NCBI GenBank assembly: GCA_902565895.1
Contig: CACFGV010000003.1
Span: forward strand, 32,734 to 96,733
Reading direction: 5' to 3'
Origin: K189A clade bacterium
GTDB taxonomy: Bacteria > Pseudomonadota > Gammaproteobacteria > Pseudomonadales > Azotimanducaceae
DNA length: 64,000 bases
The notes under the pieces were generated by a model. That model was given only the letters and a program-made list of their open reading frames with translations, ran no database searches and was not told where the DNA came from. The translations under genes and the position numbers were made by a program. Positions 45,486 through 54,291 of this stretch are shown one piece after another (within the stretch, counting starts at the first letter, position 1; every line of letters begins with the position of its first letter).

Positions 45486-45525
45486 TAGTCTGATTGCCCA
45501 AAATTCAATTGATCTTCTTGTTAAT

Positions 45526-45544
45526 CTAAATGAGAATCATTATC
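45526..45544. promoter_or_regulatory. Fur-box-like operator between divergent small genes
   Basis: CTAAATGAGAATCATTATC matches the 19-base Fur consensus GATAATGATAATCATTATC at 15 positions, with an intact right half. It lies 41 bases upstream of the 158-aa gene on the minus strand and 43 bases upstream of the 91-aa gene on the plus strand, well placed to repress both when iron is plentiful. Confidence 0.65.
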
Positions 45545-45586
45545 TCTTCAATTAAGCAATTTTTTTCTGCTGAGGAGGTTTTTGGG

Positions 45587-45862
45587 ATGGGTGATCTTAG
45601 ACCCGACGACTATGATGTATGGGCTGTCGAAGTAGCAATGGAGACACTTGAGCGTCGAATCAAACCGATAGTCAGTGATGCCCCGCTGTCTGCTCAAACG
45701 AGATTCAACAATGCGCTGCTTAATCTGGCGGTTAATCGAATCGTAGCCGTGGAGGGCGGTACATTTACTGCTGGTATTCTATGGCGCCTTGCAGACGCTA
45801 TCGCGGATGGGAAGAAACCAGAGCCGGGAAAAGCAGTGGATTTGACCTATGTGGGCAGTTAG
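45587..45862 (+). CDS. Unrecognised 91-aa protein downstream of Fur-box-like site
   Basis: The product (start ATG 45587, with GAGGAGG 8 bases upstream) is 91 aa: MGDLRPDDYDVWAVEVAMET, then FNNALLNLAVNRIVAVEGG and FTAGILWRLADAIADGKKP. It is acidic to neutral, probably helical, and has no signal peptide, membrane segment or cysteine. An ATG at 45530 gives a longer frame but overlaps the Fur-box-like site and lacks a ribosome-binding site, so I reject it. The gene is convergent with the PPOX flavoprotein gene. Function unknown; iron control is inferred from the operator. Confidence 0.55.
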   Translation: MGDLRPDDYDVWAVEVAMETLERRIKPIVSDAPLSAQTRFNNALLNLAVNRIVAVEGGTFTAGILWRLADAIADGKKPEPGKAVDLTYVGS

Positions 45863-45901
45863 TTTTGCCGAACTTTGCAGCGGGCTTGTTTCTGTTGCGA
45901 G

Positions 45902-46510
45902 TCACAAATTATTTTTGTAATCCAGTTCAACGTTTGCATCTATGGTTTCCGCCAGAGAGGGATCCGCGCCCAACCGTTCGACAAATTGACGCCCAAAAGA
46001 AACCCGATCCTTCGCTGGCCAGCTTTCTGGTCGCCACAGATGCGACCGAATTAACGCTTTGCCACAGTGAAAAAAGCACTCGCGTACCTGTACCCTAGTA
46101 ATAAGAACAGCGGGGTGATTAACGTTAGCCATAGCCTGCTGCGGTGACTCGTCGACTATAAGCTCTGCTGTGCCGTTTATTCGCAGGGTCTCACGCGTAT
46201 TGGGCACCACAAAAATCAGTCCAATCTCTGGGTTTTGTAAAATGTTTAAGTGGCCGTCTATCAAACGGTTACCGCGTCGGTCTGGAATCAGCAGATTGTT
46301 GTCTTCATCTACTTTCACAAATCCTGGCTCATCGCCCTTGGGCGACACGTCCATAGCACCGGATGCTGCTGCTGTTGCAAGCAGTAGCAGCGGCGATTTG
46401 CCGATGAACCCGATTGCATCATCGGTCAGGTTTTTGGTTTTCTTTTGTTCCGTGGCTGGATTTGGATGGCCGACAACGTCGCGAAGTTGCTTGATGGTTT
46501 CAATTTTCAT
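45902..46510 (-). CDS. PPOX-type FMN flavoprotein (pyridoxamine 5'-phosphate oxidase family, MSMEG_1061-like)
   Basis: The 202-aa product has the split-barrel FMN-binding fold of the pyridoxamine phosphate oxidase family: FIGKSPLLLLATAAASGAMDVSPKGDEPG, IPDRRGNRLIDGHLNILQNPEIGLIFVVP, TLRINGTAELI and a C-terminal ECFFHCGKALIRSHLW. This pattern fits the MSMEG_1061 group of FMN-dependent oxidoreductases. Lying between Fur-box-like genes it could be part of iron or heme use, as the related HugZ proteins are, but that is inference; HugZ-specific features were not seen. Confidence 0.8.
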   Translation of the reverse strand: MKIETIKQLRDVVGHPNPATEQKKTKNLTDDAIGFIGKSPLLLLATAAASGAMDVSPKGDEPGFVKVDEDNNLLIPDRRGNRLIDGHLNILQNPEIGLIFVVPNTRETLRINGTAELIVDESPQQAMANVNHPAVLITRVQVRECFFHCGKALIRSHLWRPESWPAKDRVSFGRQFVERLGADPSLAETIDANVELDYKNNL

Positions 46511-46746
46511 GCGGTTTTACTCTAGGTTTATTAGACCGGTAGTGCGCGTCGTTTTGGTGTAGACGTGTCGTTAGTTTGAGGGAACCCCTACGACTTGCAA
46601 CGTAGATTTACTGCCTAATAAGGCGTTAATAATTCGAACGGGCAAAACGCGAAGTCGTGATACATCTATGCCAGGGCTTATTCTGCGGTGATGCAACAGG
46701 TTACTCATACGTTGTGGGCCAAAAGTGTGCAATTTTTGTTGCAAAT

Positions 46747-46765
46747 GCGAATTATTATCATTACA
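46747..46765. promoter_or_regulatory. Fur-box-like operator upstream of the FecA-like receptor
   Basis: On the minus strand the site reads TGTAATGATAATAATTCGC and matches the 19-base Fur consensus at 14 positions, with the core TAATGATAAT perfect. It lies about 20 bases before the ATG of the TonB-dependent receptor, where binding would block transcription or initiation. Confidence 0.6.
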
Positions 46766-46784
46766 GTTCGCGCACTTTAAACAA

Positions 46785-48917
46785 ATGAGCCCTTCAATGC
46801 CTAAGTTTTCTTTCCTGGTTGCTGCCTGTTTAGGTCTATCCGCTCTTCATGCCTTTGCAGATGATGGCCAAATACTGGAAGAGGTCACCATTATTGGCGA
46901 TCGCGACGGTGTTCGTACCCTGTTGGGTTCTGGCGCGTTGGTAGATTCCGAGCAGGTTGCCAATGAAGTTTTAGTCGACATTAATCAAGCACTAAAAACA
47001 GTGCCTGGCATTTATATCCAAGAAGAAGATGGATACGGCCTGCGCCCTAATATCGGTATTCGCGGCGCCACGTCGGAGCGGTCCTCGAAGATCAGCCTTC
47101 TCGAAGATGGCGTTATGATCGCGCCTGCTCCGTATTCCAATCCGTCGGCCTATTATTTTCCCACTGCAGCGCGCATGCATGCATTTGAGGTCATAAAAGG
47201 TGCCCCGCTGTTGCGCTATGGGCCCCACACGACGGGTGGTGTTCTCAATATGGTGTCGACACCTATTCCAGATCGCGTTCGTGGTCGGCTGCGTTCTTTC
47301 GCTGGTCAAAATGGCGAGATTGATGTTCTGGCTAATTATGGTGGTGCGTCGGGCAATTGGGGTTATTTGGTAGAAACGACTCAGCGTCGAAGCGATGGTT
47401 TTAAGGACATTGATCGCGGTGGAGATACTGGTTACGAAGTGTCGGACTACATGGCCAAGGTCAGTTGGGCAGCCAACGGCCACAGACTGTTTGTGAAAGC
47501 GCAGTACTCGGAAGAAACGTCAGATGAAACTTATTTAGGACTAACGGATGCAGATTTTGCCAGCCGTACAAATCGTCGCTACGGACTGTCGGCACCAGAC
47601 CAAATGAACAACGAGCACGAAGGCTATATGGCTTCTTACAGCACAGACCTGGCAGATAACGTTGCGCTGTCTCTTACGGCTTACCTGAATAAGTTCTCGC
47701 GTGATTGGTTCAAATTGAGCGGTGGTGGCAAGTTGGTCAATGCGGCGAATGCAGGCGATGCGACGGCTTTAGGCGTGCTGCATGGCACGATCGACAAAAC
47801 CGGTTTGAAGTACAAGCACAACAACCGCAGTTACGAGTCCAGTGGTGTCGAGGTGAACTTCGACATAGACCTAAACAATCATCAACTGGCTTTGGGTATG
47901 CGCGCCCACGGCGACGAAATGGATCGCTTCCAACCACAAGATCTTTACGATCAGGTGGATGGTAGCCTGAGCTACGTCAGCACTATTGCACCCACGGGTA
48001 GTAATAATCGCTTAGAAGAAGCAGACGCGACGTCCTTCTGGGCCACCGACGATTGGCAGGTGTCGGATCGCCTTAACGTGAATCTCATGTTGCGCTTCGA
48101 GGACGTTGAAACCAGCCGTCGTCAATTCGCAGACACCGCCCGAGCGACTGCACCAAGCACTCGGTCAAACAACACTAGCCTTTGGTTGCCAGGGGCATCA
48201 TTGGGCTACCAGCTCAATGACAACGTGTTGGTGATCGCTAGTGTCCATAAAGGTTTCTCGCCGCTGGGTGGTGGCGCTAAATCCTATGAAAAACCTGAAA
48301 CCAGCTACAACTACGAAGTGGGTTTGCGTTATTCCGGTGTATGGTTCGCTGAAGCGATTGGCTTTTACAGCGACTTCAGCAACAAGGCTGAAAATTGCTC
48401 CAATGCAGCGCCATGCAGTAACGGTGCGACTTCTGGATCTTTCGTGACAGGCGAAGCGGTAGTGCAAGGACTGGAGTTGCAAGTTGGTAGCGTCGTTGAC
48501 TTAAGTGCAGGCGTGACTATGCCGTTTGACTTGGCTTATACCCTCTCGAACGCCGAAATAAGTAAGACTAATGACAACTTCAACAGTGGCGATCGGCTCG
48601 CTTCTGTGCCGGAACAAGCCTTAAGTTTGCGCGCCGGGATTATTTTCGACTCGGGCTGGGAAAACTATGCAGCGGTCAAATACATAGATGAAATGTGTAT
48701 CGCCGTTGGATGCACCGGCACAGCTGCTGATTTTGATAAAACCGAAAGCTTGTTGCGCGTTGATCTGGTTAGCCACTACCAATTGAGCGATAGGTTGAAG
48801 CTATTCGCCAAGTTAGAAAACTTGGCTGATGAGCAAGTGATCATAGCGCGCACCCCCGACGGCGCTCGACCAAATAAAGGTCGAACAGCGTCAGTTGGAT
48901 TTGAACTGAATTTTTAA
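46785..48917 (+). CDS. TonB-dependent siderophore/ferric-citrate receptor (FecA-like)
   Basis: The product (about 710 aa from ATG 46785; ATG 46797 is also possible) has a signal peptide ending HAFA, a TonB-box region EEVTIIGDR, and a plug domain resembling FecA: VPGIYIQEEDGYGLRPNIGI, RGATSERSSKISLLEDGVMI, APAPYSNPSAYYFPTAARMH. The barrel ends with GFELNF, the usual aromatic C-terminus. The plug similarity to FecA suggests a ferric-dicarboxylate ligand, but no fecR/fecI pair or siderophore gene is in the window. A Fur-box-like site just upstream fits iron repression. Start chosen by the signal peptide; longer frame at 46725 runs through the operator. Confidence 0.87.
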   Translation: MSPSMPKFSFLVAACLGLSALHAFADDGQILEEVTIIGDRDGVRTLLGSGALVDSEQVANEVLVDINQALKTVPGIYIQEEDGYGLRPNIGIRGATSERSSKISLLEDGVMIAPAPYSNPSAYYFPTAARMHAFEVIKGAPLLRYGPHTTGGVLNMVSTPIPDRVRGRLRSFAGQNGEIDVLANYGGASGNWGYLVETTQRRSDGFKDIDRGGDTGYEVSDYMAKVSWAANGHRLFVKAQYSEETSDETYLGLTDADFASRTNRRYGLSAPDQMNNEHEGYMASYSTDLADNVALSLTAYLNKFSRDWFKLSGGGKLVNAANAGDATALGVLHGTIDKTGLKYKHNNRSYESSGVEVNFDIDLNNHQLALGMRAHGDEMDRFQPQDLYDQVDGSLSYVSTIAPTGSNNRLEEADATSFWATDDWQVSDRLNVNLMLRFEDVETSRRQFADTARATAPSTRSNNTSLWLPGASLGYQLNDNVLVIASVHKGFSPLGGGAKSYEKPETSYNYEVGLRYSGVWFAEAIGFYSDFSNKAENCSNAAPCSNGATSGSFVTGEAVVQGLELQVGSVVDLSAGVTMPFDLAYTLSNAEISKTNDNFNSGDRLASVPEQALSLRAGIIFDSGWENYAAVKYIDEMCIAVGCTGTAADFDKTESLLRVDLVSHYQLSDRLKLFAKLENLADEQVIIARTPDGARPNKGRTASVGFELNF

Positions 48918-48998
48918 GAGATCAAGAAAAACTTTCTTCCGTCTTCCGTTGATCCTTAGGATTAGAAAACGGAGCAAGCCCCGCGCAAGTCGGGCCTG

Positions 48999-49016
48999 CC
49001 CCCGCGTAAGCGGGGG
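48999..49016. repeat. GC-rich palindrome upstream of the P450 gene
   Basis: CCCCCGC-GTAA-GCGGGGG forms a perfect 7-bp stem about 66 bases before the P450 start and 82 bases after the receptor stop. A similar CCCCCGC/GCGGGGG hairpin lies after the P450 gene at 50438-50459. The absence of a following T tract argues against a simple terminator here. Confidence 0.45.
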
Positions 49017-49081
49017 TCGCCTGCACACTCATTCTGCGGTATGTTATCGATCGGCTAAGTCATAGAAGTGAGTGGAGAGTT

Positions 49082-50392
49082 ATGAGCGAAGCAATCGATA
49101 CGGAAGTCCTGGCGCAATTCAAACGACCTGGCTCCGAGCAAGATGAAGTAAAGGGTGAAATACCATCAGCGTACTCAGTGCCTTTGGACGAAATCAACCC
49201 AGTATGGAATCGGCTTTTTGCTGAGAACAAGAGTCTCGAGTACTTTGAGCGGTTGCGCAGCGAAGACCCCGTTCACTTTAATCAGAGCGATATCGCTGGC
49301 CGGTATTGGTCCTTAACCAATTACGAAGACATCAAGGCCGTCGACACGGACCATCACAACTTCTCAAGTGCGCATGGCATTACGCTTGGATTCCCGATTG
49401 ACCAGCCGCTGCCGGAGGGGGCTCTGGACATCAAGTTGTTCATAGCAATGGATCCACCTAAGCACGATGTGCAGCGACGCACAGTCTCTCCGGTCGTTTC
49501 CACGCGTAATTTGGCGGGCATGGAGGAGCTTATTCGTGAGCGAACAGGTAACGTACTCGATTCGCTGCCAATCGGTGAAACCTTCAACTGGGTTGACAAA
49601 GTATCCATTGAACTCACCACGCAAATGCTTGCAACGTTGTTTGATTTCCCGTTCGAAGAGCGTCGTAAGTTGACCCGCTGGTCCGATGTGGCCACTGCTG
49701 TACCTGGCGCAGGTATCGTGGAGACTGAGGAACAGCGGCGAGCCGAACTGTTGGAGTGCCTCACTTACTTCACTGGCATCTGGGAGGAGCGTAAAGCCAA
49801 CCCAACGGGAGACTTCGTGTCTATGTTGGCCCACGGCGAAGAAACAAAAGACATGGAGCCTCTAGAATTTCTAGGGAACCTAATCTTGCTGATCGTAGGT
49901 GGTAACGACACCACTCGGAACTCTATGAGCGGTGGTGTGTTGGCGCTGAATCAGTATCCGGCTGAATACGACAAGCTTCGAGCTGACCCATCTCTGATTC
50001 CGAATATGGTTGCGGAGATCATCCGTTGGCAGACGCCTTTGGCCTACATGCGTAGGACCGCAAACAGCGATTGCGAAATTCGCGGAAAGCAGATCAAAGC
50101 GGGCGATCAAATACTCATGTGGTACTTGTCGGGTAACCGCGACGAATCTGTTTTTGAGCGTGGTGAAGAGTTGATCATCGATCGAGCGAACGCCCGCAAC
50201 CATTTGTCATTTGGCTTTGGTATCCATCGCTGCATGGGTAATCGCGTGGCTGAGTTGCAATTGCGTGTGTTGTGGGAAGAAATCATGAAGCGCTTCGACA
50301 ACGTTGAAGTTGTTGGGGAACCAACACGCACCTTCTCGTCTTTTGTTCGAGGGTATACCGACCTACCGGTAAGACTGCACAAGCGCGCCTGA
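49082..50392 (+). CDS. Cytochrome P450 (CYP153-like)
   Basis: The 436-aa soluble P450 hydroxylates an organic substrate using ferredoxin-supplied electrons. Landmarks are the I-helix LIVGGNDTTRNSMSGGVLALNQ (in part), the ExxR motif in AEIIRWQTPLAYMRR, and the heme-binding FGFGIHRCMGNR with axial Cys384. The I-helix and YMRRTA regions are very close to those of CYP153, terminal alkane/fatty-acid hydroxylases, as recalled. Its own ferredoxin and reductase are not adjacent. GGAGAG precedes the ATG. Paired hairpins follow the stop codon. Confidence 0.88.
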   Translation: MSEAIDTEVLAQFKRPGSEQDEVKGEIPSAYSVPLDEINPVWNRLFAENKSLEYFERLRSEDPVHFNQSDIAGRYWSLTNYEDIKAVDTDHHNFSSAHGITLGFPIDQPLPEGALDIKLFIAMDPPKHDVQRRTVSPVVSTRNLAGMEELIRERTGNVLDSLPIGETFNWVDKVSIELTTQMLATLFDFPFEERRKLTRWSDVATAVPGAGIVETEEQRRAELLECLTYFTGIWEERKANPTGDFVSMLAHGEETKDMEPLEFLGNLILLIVGGNDTTRNSMSGGVLALNQYPAEYDKLRADPSLIPNMVAEIIRWQTPLAYMRRTANSDCEIRGKQIKAGDQILMWYLSGNRDESVFERGEELIIDRANARNHLSFGFGIHRCMGNRVAELQLRVLWEEIMKRFDNVEVVGEPTRTFSSFVRGYTDLPVRLHKRA

Positions 50393-50402
50393 TACTGTAG
50401 GA

Positions 50403-50465
50403 GGACTGGCCACCAGTCCGATCAACCTGGCTATGCTGACCCCCGCTTTGGCGGGGGTCTTGTTT
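50403..50465 (+). terminator. Double hairpin terminator after the P450 gene
   Basis: GGACTGG-CCA-CCAGTCC (50403-50419) is followed by GACCCCCGC-TTTG-GCGGGGGTC (50438-50459) and TTGTTT. The second hairpin with its T-rich tail is a good intrinsic terminator; the first may assist or protect the 3' end. Confidence 0.75.
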
Positions 50466-50496
50466 AGTGCTAAGGAAATTTGAAAAGGTGTAATGC

Positions 50497-52710
50497 GTGA
50501 CCGTATTTTTTTCGCGCGGGCTATGGGCGTGTGTGTTGTTCCTCATATCGTTGAGTTTTGCCTATCGCGTGCATGCAGCGCCAGAGCTCAATGCCCAAGC
50601 ACTTCTAAAAGCGCCTCAAGTGGATGGCGATGTTCTCAACGATGAGGCCTGGCTAGGTGCTGAAGCCGCCACGGGCTTTGTGCAAGTGCGACCGTTTGAA
50701 GGCCGCTCTGCCAGCCAACGAACTGAAGTGTTTGTGGGGTATACCGAGGACACGCTGTATATCGGGGTCATGTGTTACGACGAAGATCCTAGTGGACTCA
50801 TTATCTCGGACAGTCGCCGGGATTCGAGACTTTCGTCGGTCGACAGTTTCAAGGTAATCATTGACTCGTTCCTAGACCGGCAAAATGGCTTTATTTTCGG
50901 CACCACGCCCGGGGCAGTGGAGTACGACGGCCAGGTGGTAAAAGAAGGCTCCAGTCGGTTTGGTTCTGGTGGCGGTGGTTTTAACAAGAACTGGGATGCC
51001 GCGTGGGTAGTACAAGCCCAAGTAAATAAGCAGGGTTGGAGTGCGGAGTTCGCCATTCCTTTTAAGTCATTGCGATACGGCGCAAAGGACGTGCAAGACT
51101 GGGGGATTAACTTCGAACGCAATATTGCGCGTACCGATGAGACCGTCTACTGGGCACCTTTAGGCCGGCAACACAATTTATTTCGAGTCTCAGAGGCAGG
51201 CACCTTGAGGGGTGTGCAGACACCGAAACAACGGAACCTAAAGATGACGCCCTATATGCTGGGTCTGACCCGGCGCGGCGGCAGCTTAGTTGAAAGTGGC
51301 GACAACGACATGGATTGGGGCCTGGACGCCAAGTATTTAATTACCCCAAGCCTGTCGCTAGATCTTACTTACAACACCGACTTTGCCCAGGTTGAAGTTG
51401 ATGAACTGCAAGTGAATCTGGACCGGTTCAGCATCTTCCTGCCAGAAAAACGTCCATTTTTCCTCGAAAACGCCGGCCAGTTTTCTGTGGGCAGTCCGCG
51501 TGAAGTTGAGCTCTTTTTCAGTCGGCGAATCGGTATCGGCGACAATGGCGTACAGCAGCCAATTGATGGTGGTGTGCGGTTGTCCGGTAAGGTCGCGGGA
51601 AGCACCAACGTGGGTTTGCTGCATATGCAGACCCAAGCCATCAATGAGTTAGCCAGTGATGCTTTCTCGGTGGCAAGAGTCAGTCAGGAACTTGCTAACC
51701 GATCCTCCATAGGCGCCATTTTTGTCCGGCGTCAAGGTGAAGAGGACGCCGACTACAACAATACCTACGCTATCGACGGTCGTTGGGGGATTGGTGATGA
51801 GTTAACGATTTCGGCGTATTTAGCTCAAACAGAAACACCGGAACGCCGTGGCGACGATCAGGCGGGACGTATCCGTATTAACAACACTACCGAGTCTTGG
51901 TCCACCAGTGGTGGGTACACCAAGGTTGGCAAGAACTTTAATCCGGAAGTCGGCTTTTTGAGCCGTACAAACTACGAAAAAGTCGATTTCTCGATTTTTC
52001 ATCGTCGACGACCAGAGAATCTTTGGGGGTTGTTTGAGCTGCGACCGCACATGTACCACCGTAGCTTTTTCGACAACGAAGGCTTTTATGTTTCGGGCTT
52101 TACGCACGTAGATAACCATTGGGAATGGCGCAATGGTATAGAGATCCACACGGGCGTTAATTTTATTCACGAAGGGGTGCAAAGACCGTTTGAAATCAAC
52201 GAGGGCACTTTCGTCAGCCCAGGAAATTACGATCACGCAGAATCGCAACTGGTGTTCATGAGTGACCGCCGAAAACCACTTTATGTTTCTCTTACGTCGA
52301 AGATTGGCGGGTTCTATGGCGGAGATCGCAACGCCCTAGAGACCAAGGTGAACTATCGATTGGGTGATGCGTTCACCGCAGCATTGACCTGGAGCCACAA
52401 TGACATAGGCCTGACGTCTTTCGCAGGGGATGGTCTAACTCCGGCAAGTGTTGGCGATTTCAAAGTCAATGTTGCGCGTTTGCGCATGTCGTACTCGTTT
52501 ACACCAAAGATACTCTTGCAAGCCTTGGTGCAATACGACGACCGCTCAGACTTGATCGCAACGAATTTGCGCTTCTCTTGGTTGCAAGCGGCCAATGCAG
52601 GGTTGTTTTTGGTCTACAACGAGGTCGATGACGACAGTATTGTCGGCGCCATGAACAAACGCCGAGAAGTGGCTATTAAGTACTCGCGTATCTTGGACGT
52701 ATTGCATTAG
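50497..52710 (+). CDS. Exported DUF5916 protein with N-terminal CBM9-like domain
   Basis: The 737-aa product starts with GTG 50497 and a signal peptide ending YRVHAA. The N-terminal about 200 residues resemble a CBM9-like carbohydrate-binding fold, VDGDVLNDEAWLGAEAATGF and EVFVGYTEDTLYIGVMCYDE. The larger C-terminal part is the DUF5916 region, rich in alternating aromatic beta strands (for example FNPEVGFLSRTNYEKVDFSI) and ending in a run like NKRREVAIKYSRILDVLH, probably a beta-barrel or outer-membrane-associated structure. The role is unknown; proteins of this type occur in many marine bacteria. It follows the P450 terminator. Confidence 0.82.
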   Translation: MTVFFSRGLWACVLFLISLSFAYRVHAAPELNAQALLKAPQVDGDVLNDEAWLGAEAATGFVQVRPFEGRSASQRTEVFVGYTEDTLYIGVMCYDEDPSGLIISDSRRDSRLSSVDSFKVIIDSFLDRQNGFIFGTTPGAVEYDGQVVKEGSSRFGSGGGGFNKNWDAAWVVQAQVNKQGWSAEFAIPFKSLRYGAKDVQDWGINFERNIARTDETVYWAPLGRQHNLFRVSEAGTLRGVQTPKQRNLKMTPYMLGLTRRGGSLVESGDNDMDWGLDAKYLITPSLSLDLTYNTDFAQVEVDELQVNLDRFSIFLPEKRPFFLENAGQFSVGSPREVELFFSRRIGIGDNGVQQPIDGGVRLSGKVAGSTNVGLLHMQTQAINELASDAFSVARVSQELANRSSIGAIFVRRQGEEDADYNNTYAIDGRWGIGDELTISAYLAQTETPERRGDDQAGRIRINNTTESWSTSGGYTKVGKNFNPEVGFLSRTNYEKVDFSIFHRRRPENLWGLFELRPHMYHRSFFDNEGFYVSGFTHVDNHWEWRNGIEIHTGVNFIHEGVQRPFEINEGTFVSPGNYDHAESQLVFMSDRRKPLYVSLTSKIGGFYGGDRNALETKVNYRLGDAFTAALTWSHNDIGLTSFAGDGLTPASVGDFKVNVARLRMSYSFTPKILLQALVQYDDRSDLIATNLRFSWLQAANAGLFLVYNEVDDDSIVGAMNKRREVAIKYSRILDVLH

Positions 52711-52733
52711 GCCAATCGCGCCGGTGGCGCGGC

Positions 52734-53072
52734 TTACTCTTCAAAGTGCACAAGAATTCCCGCGTTAGCAATCACTAACACGTCCCTACCGTCGACGGCG
52801 TCGATGTTCAGGCCGCCGACGCTGGGCTCTACGGTGACGGTGCCATACGGGATTTGCTCTGCTACTGCGGCGCAGTCGACTTGGTTAGGTTCGGCGACTG
52901 CTATTTTCACAGTAATATGCATATCGTTGTGAGATTTGCCCAAGGCTTTGAAAAAGTTGAGCGATGAGTGACGCAGCGCGTCGGACACCGCTCGGCATGC
53001 AGCCTTAGTGTAATCACCACCGTGTACGTCCACACCCATGCCCATCTCTGTGAGGTATCTAACTTTAGCCAT
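52734..53072 (-). CDS. Lin0512-family protein
   Basis: A 112-aa protein of the Lin0512 group (TIGR02058-like): VRYLTEMGMGVDVHGGDYTKAACRAV, LRHSSLNFFKALG, MHITVKIAVAEP and GTVTVEPSVGGL. The family has a small alpha/beta fold and no known biochemical function. Here it lies 12 bases downstream of the ADP-ribosylglycohydrolase gene, suggesting a functional tie. Its position at the end of the operon, after the catalytic partner, may be informative: an accessory or metal/ligand-binding role is one guess. Confidence 0.8.
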   Translation of the reverse strand: MAKVRYLTEMGMGVDVHGGDYTKAACRAVSDALRHSSLNFFKALGKSHNDMHITVKIAVAEPNQVDCAAVAEQIPYGTVTVEPSVGGLNIDAVDGRDVLVIANAGILVHFEE

Positions 53073-53084
53073 AGGATGCTGTCC

Positions 53085-54155
53085 TCATTCAGATAAGTTC
53101 ACTGTGACGGCTACCGTGCGGTCAATCAACTCCGCGACGTTCACGGTGTCGGTGCCAGCTAAAGATAGACCCACATTGCCGCCCCAGGGTGCGGACCAAA
53201 AGTCCGGTATGGTCTTATCCTGTAGGCCCCAAAGAGCACCGACCGTGGCGCCATTGCAGTCGGTATCTAGACCGGCTGCAACCACATCGCCAATGGCGGC
53301 ACTAAAATCGTCCGGATGGCTCAGCAGTGCCCACACAACAAGGGCCAGATTGTTCACGGTATGCACCACACTCATATCTGGATAATGCTTACGAATGCTG
53401 ATGCCACCGTCCGCCTGACCCACTAAGCCGCGTGCCAGTTTAACTGCTGCCGAACAGTCACTGTCGGCTGGGATATAGCTCAAACTACGATCCAGAGCGT
53501 CCTCTAAGTTGTCGCATATCGGTATTAGCGCGCCCCATACCGCCACCAAGACAGCGCCGTAAATGCCTTCATCGCGATGCGACAGTTGAGCGTCCTCAGT
53601 CACTAGGCGTGCTGCAAGATCAGGGTTGCCTGGGCATACCCAGCCATATACGTCGGCTCTAATTTGTGCGCCAATCCAGTCGTTAAACTCATTGTCGGCG
53701 CAGTCCAATAAATCAAAACCAGGATCCCGGCCCTCTGGAAACCATTCGTGGGCCTTGTTCAGCAGGGTGCGATAAGCGGCGCGTTCGGCGGTGAAAGTGC
53801 TGGCTACGGGCAGATATTTCATCCAGGTTCTTGCCACATCTGTCGTGGTCAGTTGACTGCCAAATTTCTCTAGCATCATTAAAGCCAGCGTCGAATAGTT
53901 GACGTCGTCATCGGGCCAGCTCTGCTTTAAATGCCCGGCACAGCAGCGCTTGTCGATAAGGTCTGGGGCGTGCTCTGGGTCGTAGGGAATGTAGTCACGC
54001 AGCGGGAGGGCGTTCACATCACTTAGATATTTTTGCAAGGCTTCGCCCCCTGCTCGCATAGAAAACGTCTCTACCGCTTTGCCCAACATGCAGCCAGAGA
54101 TTCTGCCCTGCCATGCGCGTTGTAGTCTTGCAGTCAGCTGTTGTGTGTCAGTCAT
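53085..54155 (-). CDS. ADP-ribosylglycohydrolase family protein
   Basis: The 356-aa protein belongs to the DraG/ADP-ribosylglycohydrolase fold that removes ADP-ribose-like groups from proteins or hydrolyses small N-glycosides. It has RISGCMLGKAVETFSMRAGG, the metal-binding SWPDDDVNYS in place of TDDT, and a C-terminal GLDTDCNGATVGALWG metal site. Start ATG 54155 follows GGGGGA with 6 bases spacing; a GTG-like upstream start at 54170 is less likely. It is divergent from the homocysteine methyltransferase gene and leads a two-gene operon with the Lin0512 protein. Confidence 0.87.
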   Translation of the reverse strand: MTDTQQLTARLQRAWQGRISGCMLGKAVETFSMRAGGEALQKYLSDVNALPLRDYIPYDPEHAPDLIDKRCCAGHLKQSWPDDDVNYSTLALMMLEKFGSQLTTTDVARTWMKYLPVASTFTAERAAYRTLLNKAHEWFPEGRDPGFDLLDCADNEFNDWIGAQIRADVYGWVCPGNPDLAARLVTEDAQLSHRDEGIYGAVLVAVWGALIPICDNLEDALDRSLSYIPADSDCSAAVKLARGLVGQADGGISIRKHYPDMSVVHTVNNLALVVWALLSHPDDFSAAIGDVVAAGLDTDCNGATVGALWGLQDKTIPDFWSAPWGGNVGLSLAGTDTVNVAELIDRTVAVTVNLSE

Positions 54156-54247
54156 AAATTTGTCCCCCAATACAGATGAATATTGAGCCAGTTATCATGA
54201 AATTTTTGAAGCTTTCATCGCAGTAATTTGGCTATTATCCGCGCCCC

Positions 54248-54272
54248 GAAGCGTTTATCGCTGACACGCTTC
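54248..54272. promoter_or_regulatory. Inverted repeat in the leader of the homocysteine methyltransferase gene
   Basis: GAAGCGT-TTATCGCTGAC-ACGCTTC has perfect 7-bp arms and an 11-base loop, 19 bases before the ATG at 54292. It could be an operator or a leader hairpin. A weaker ATGAAA...TTTCAT repeat lies at 54197-54218. Both fall in the divergent promoter region shared with the ADP-ribosylglycohydrolase gene. Confidence 0.35.
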
Positions 54273-54291
54273 ACGCATGGAGACGATTGGC

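Noticed and set aside
45530..45586. Upstream ATG start for the 91-aa protein
   Set aside because: It lies inside the Fur-box-like operator and lacks a ribosome-binding site; ATG 45587 has GAGGAGG upstream.
48999..49016. Terminator for the FecA-like receptor
   Set aside because: Stem is strong but no T tract follows and it is 82 bases after the stop; annotated as palindrome only.
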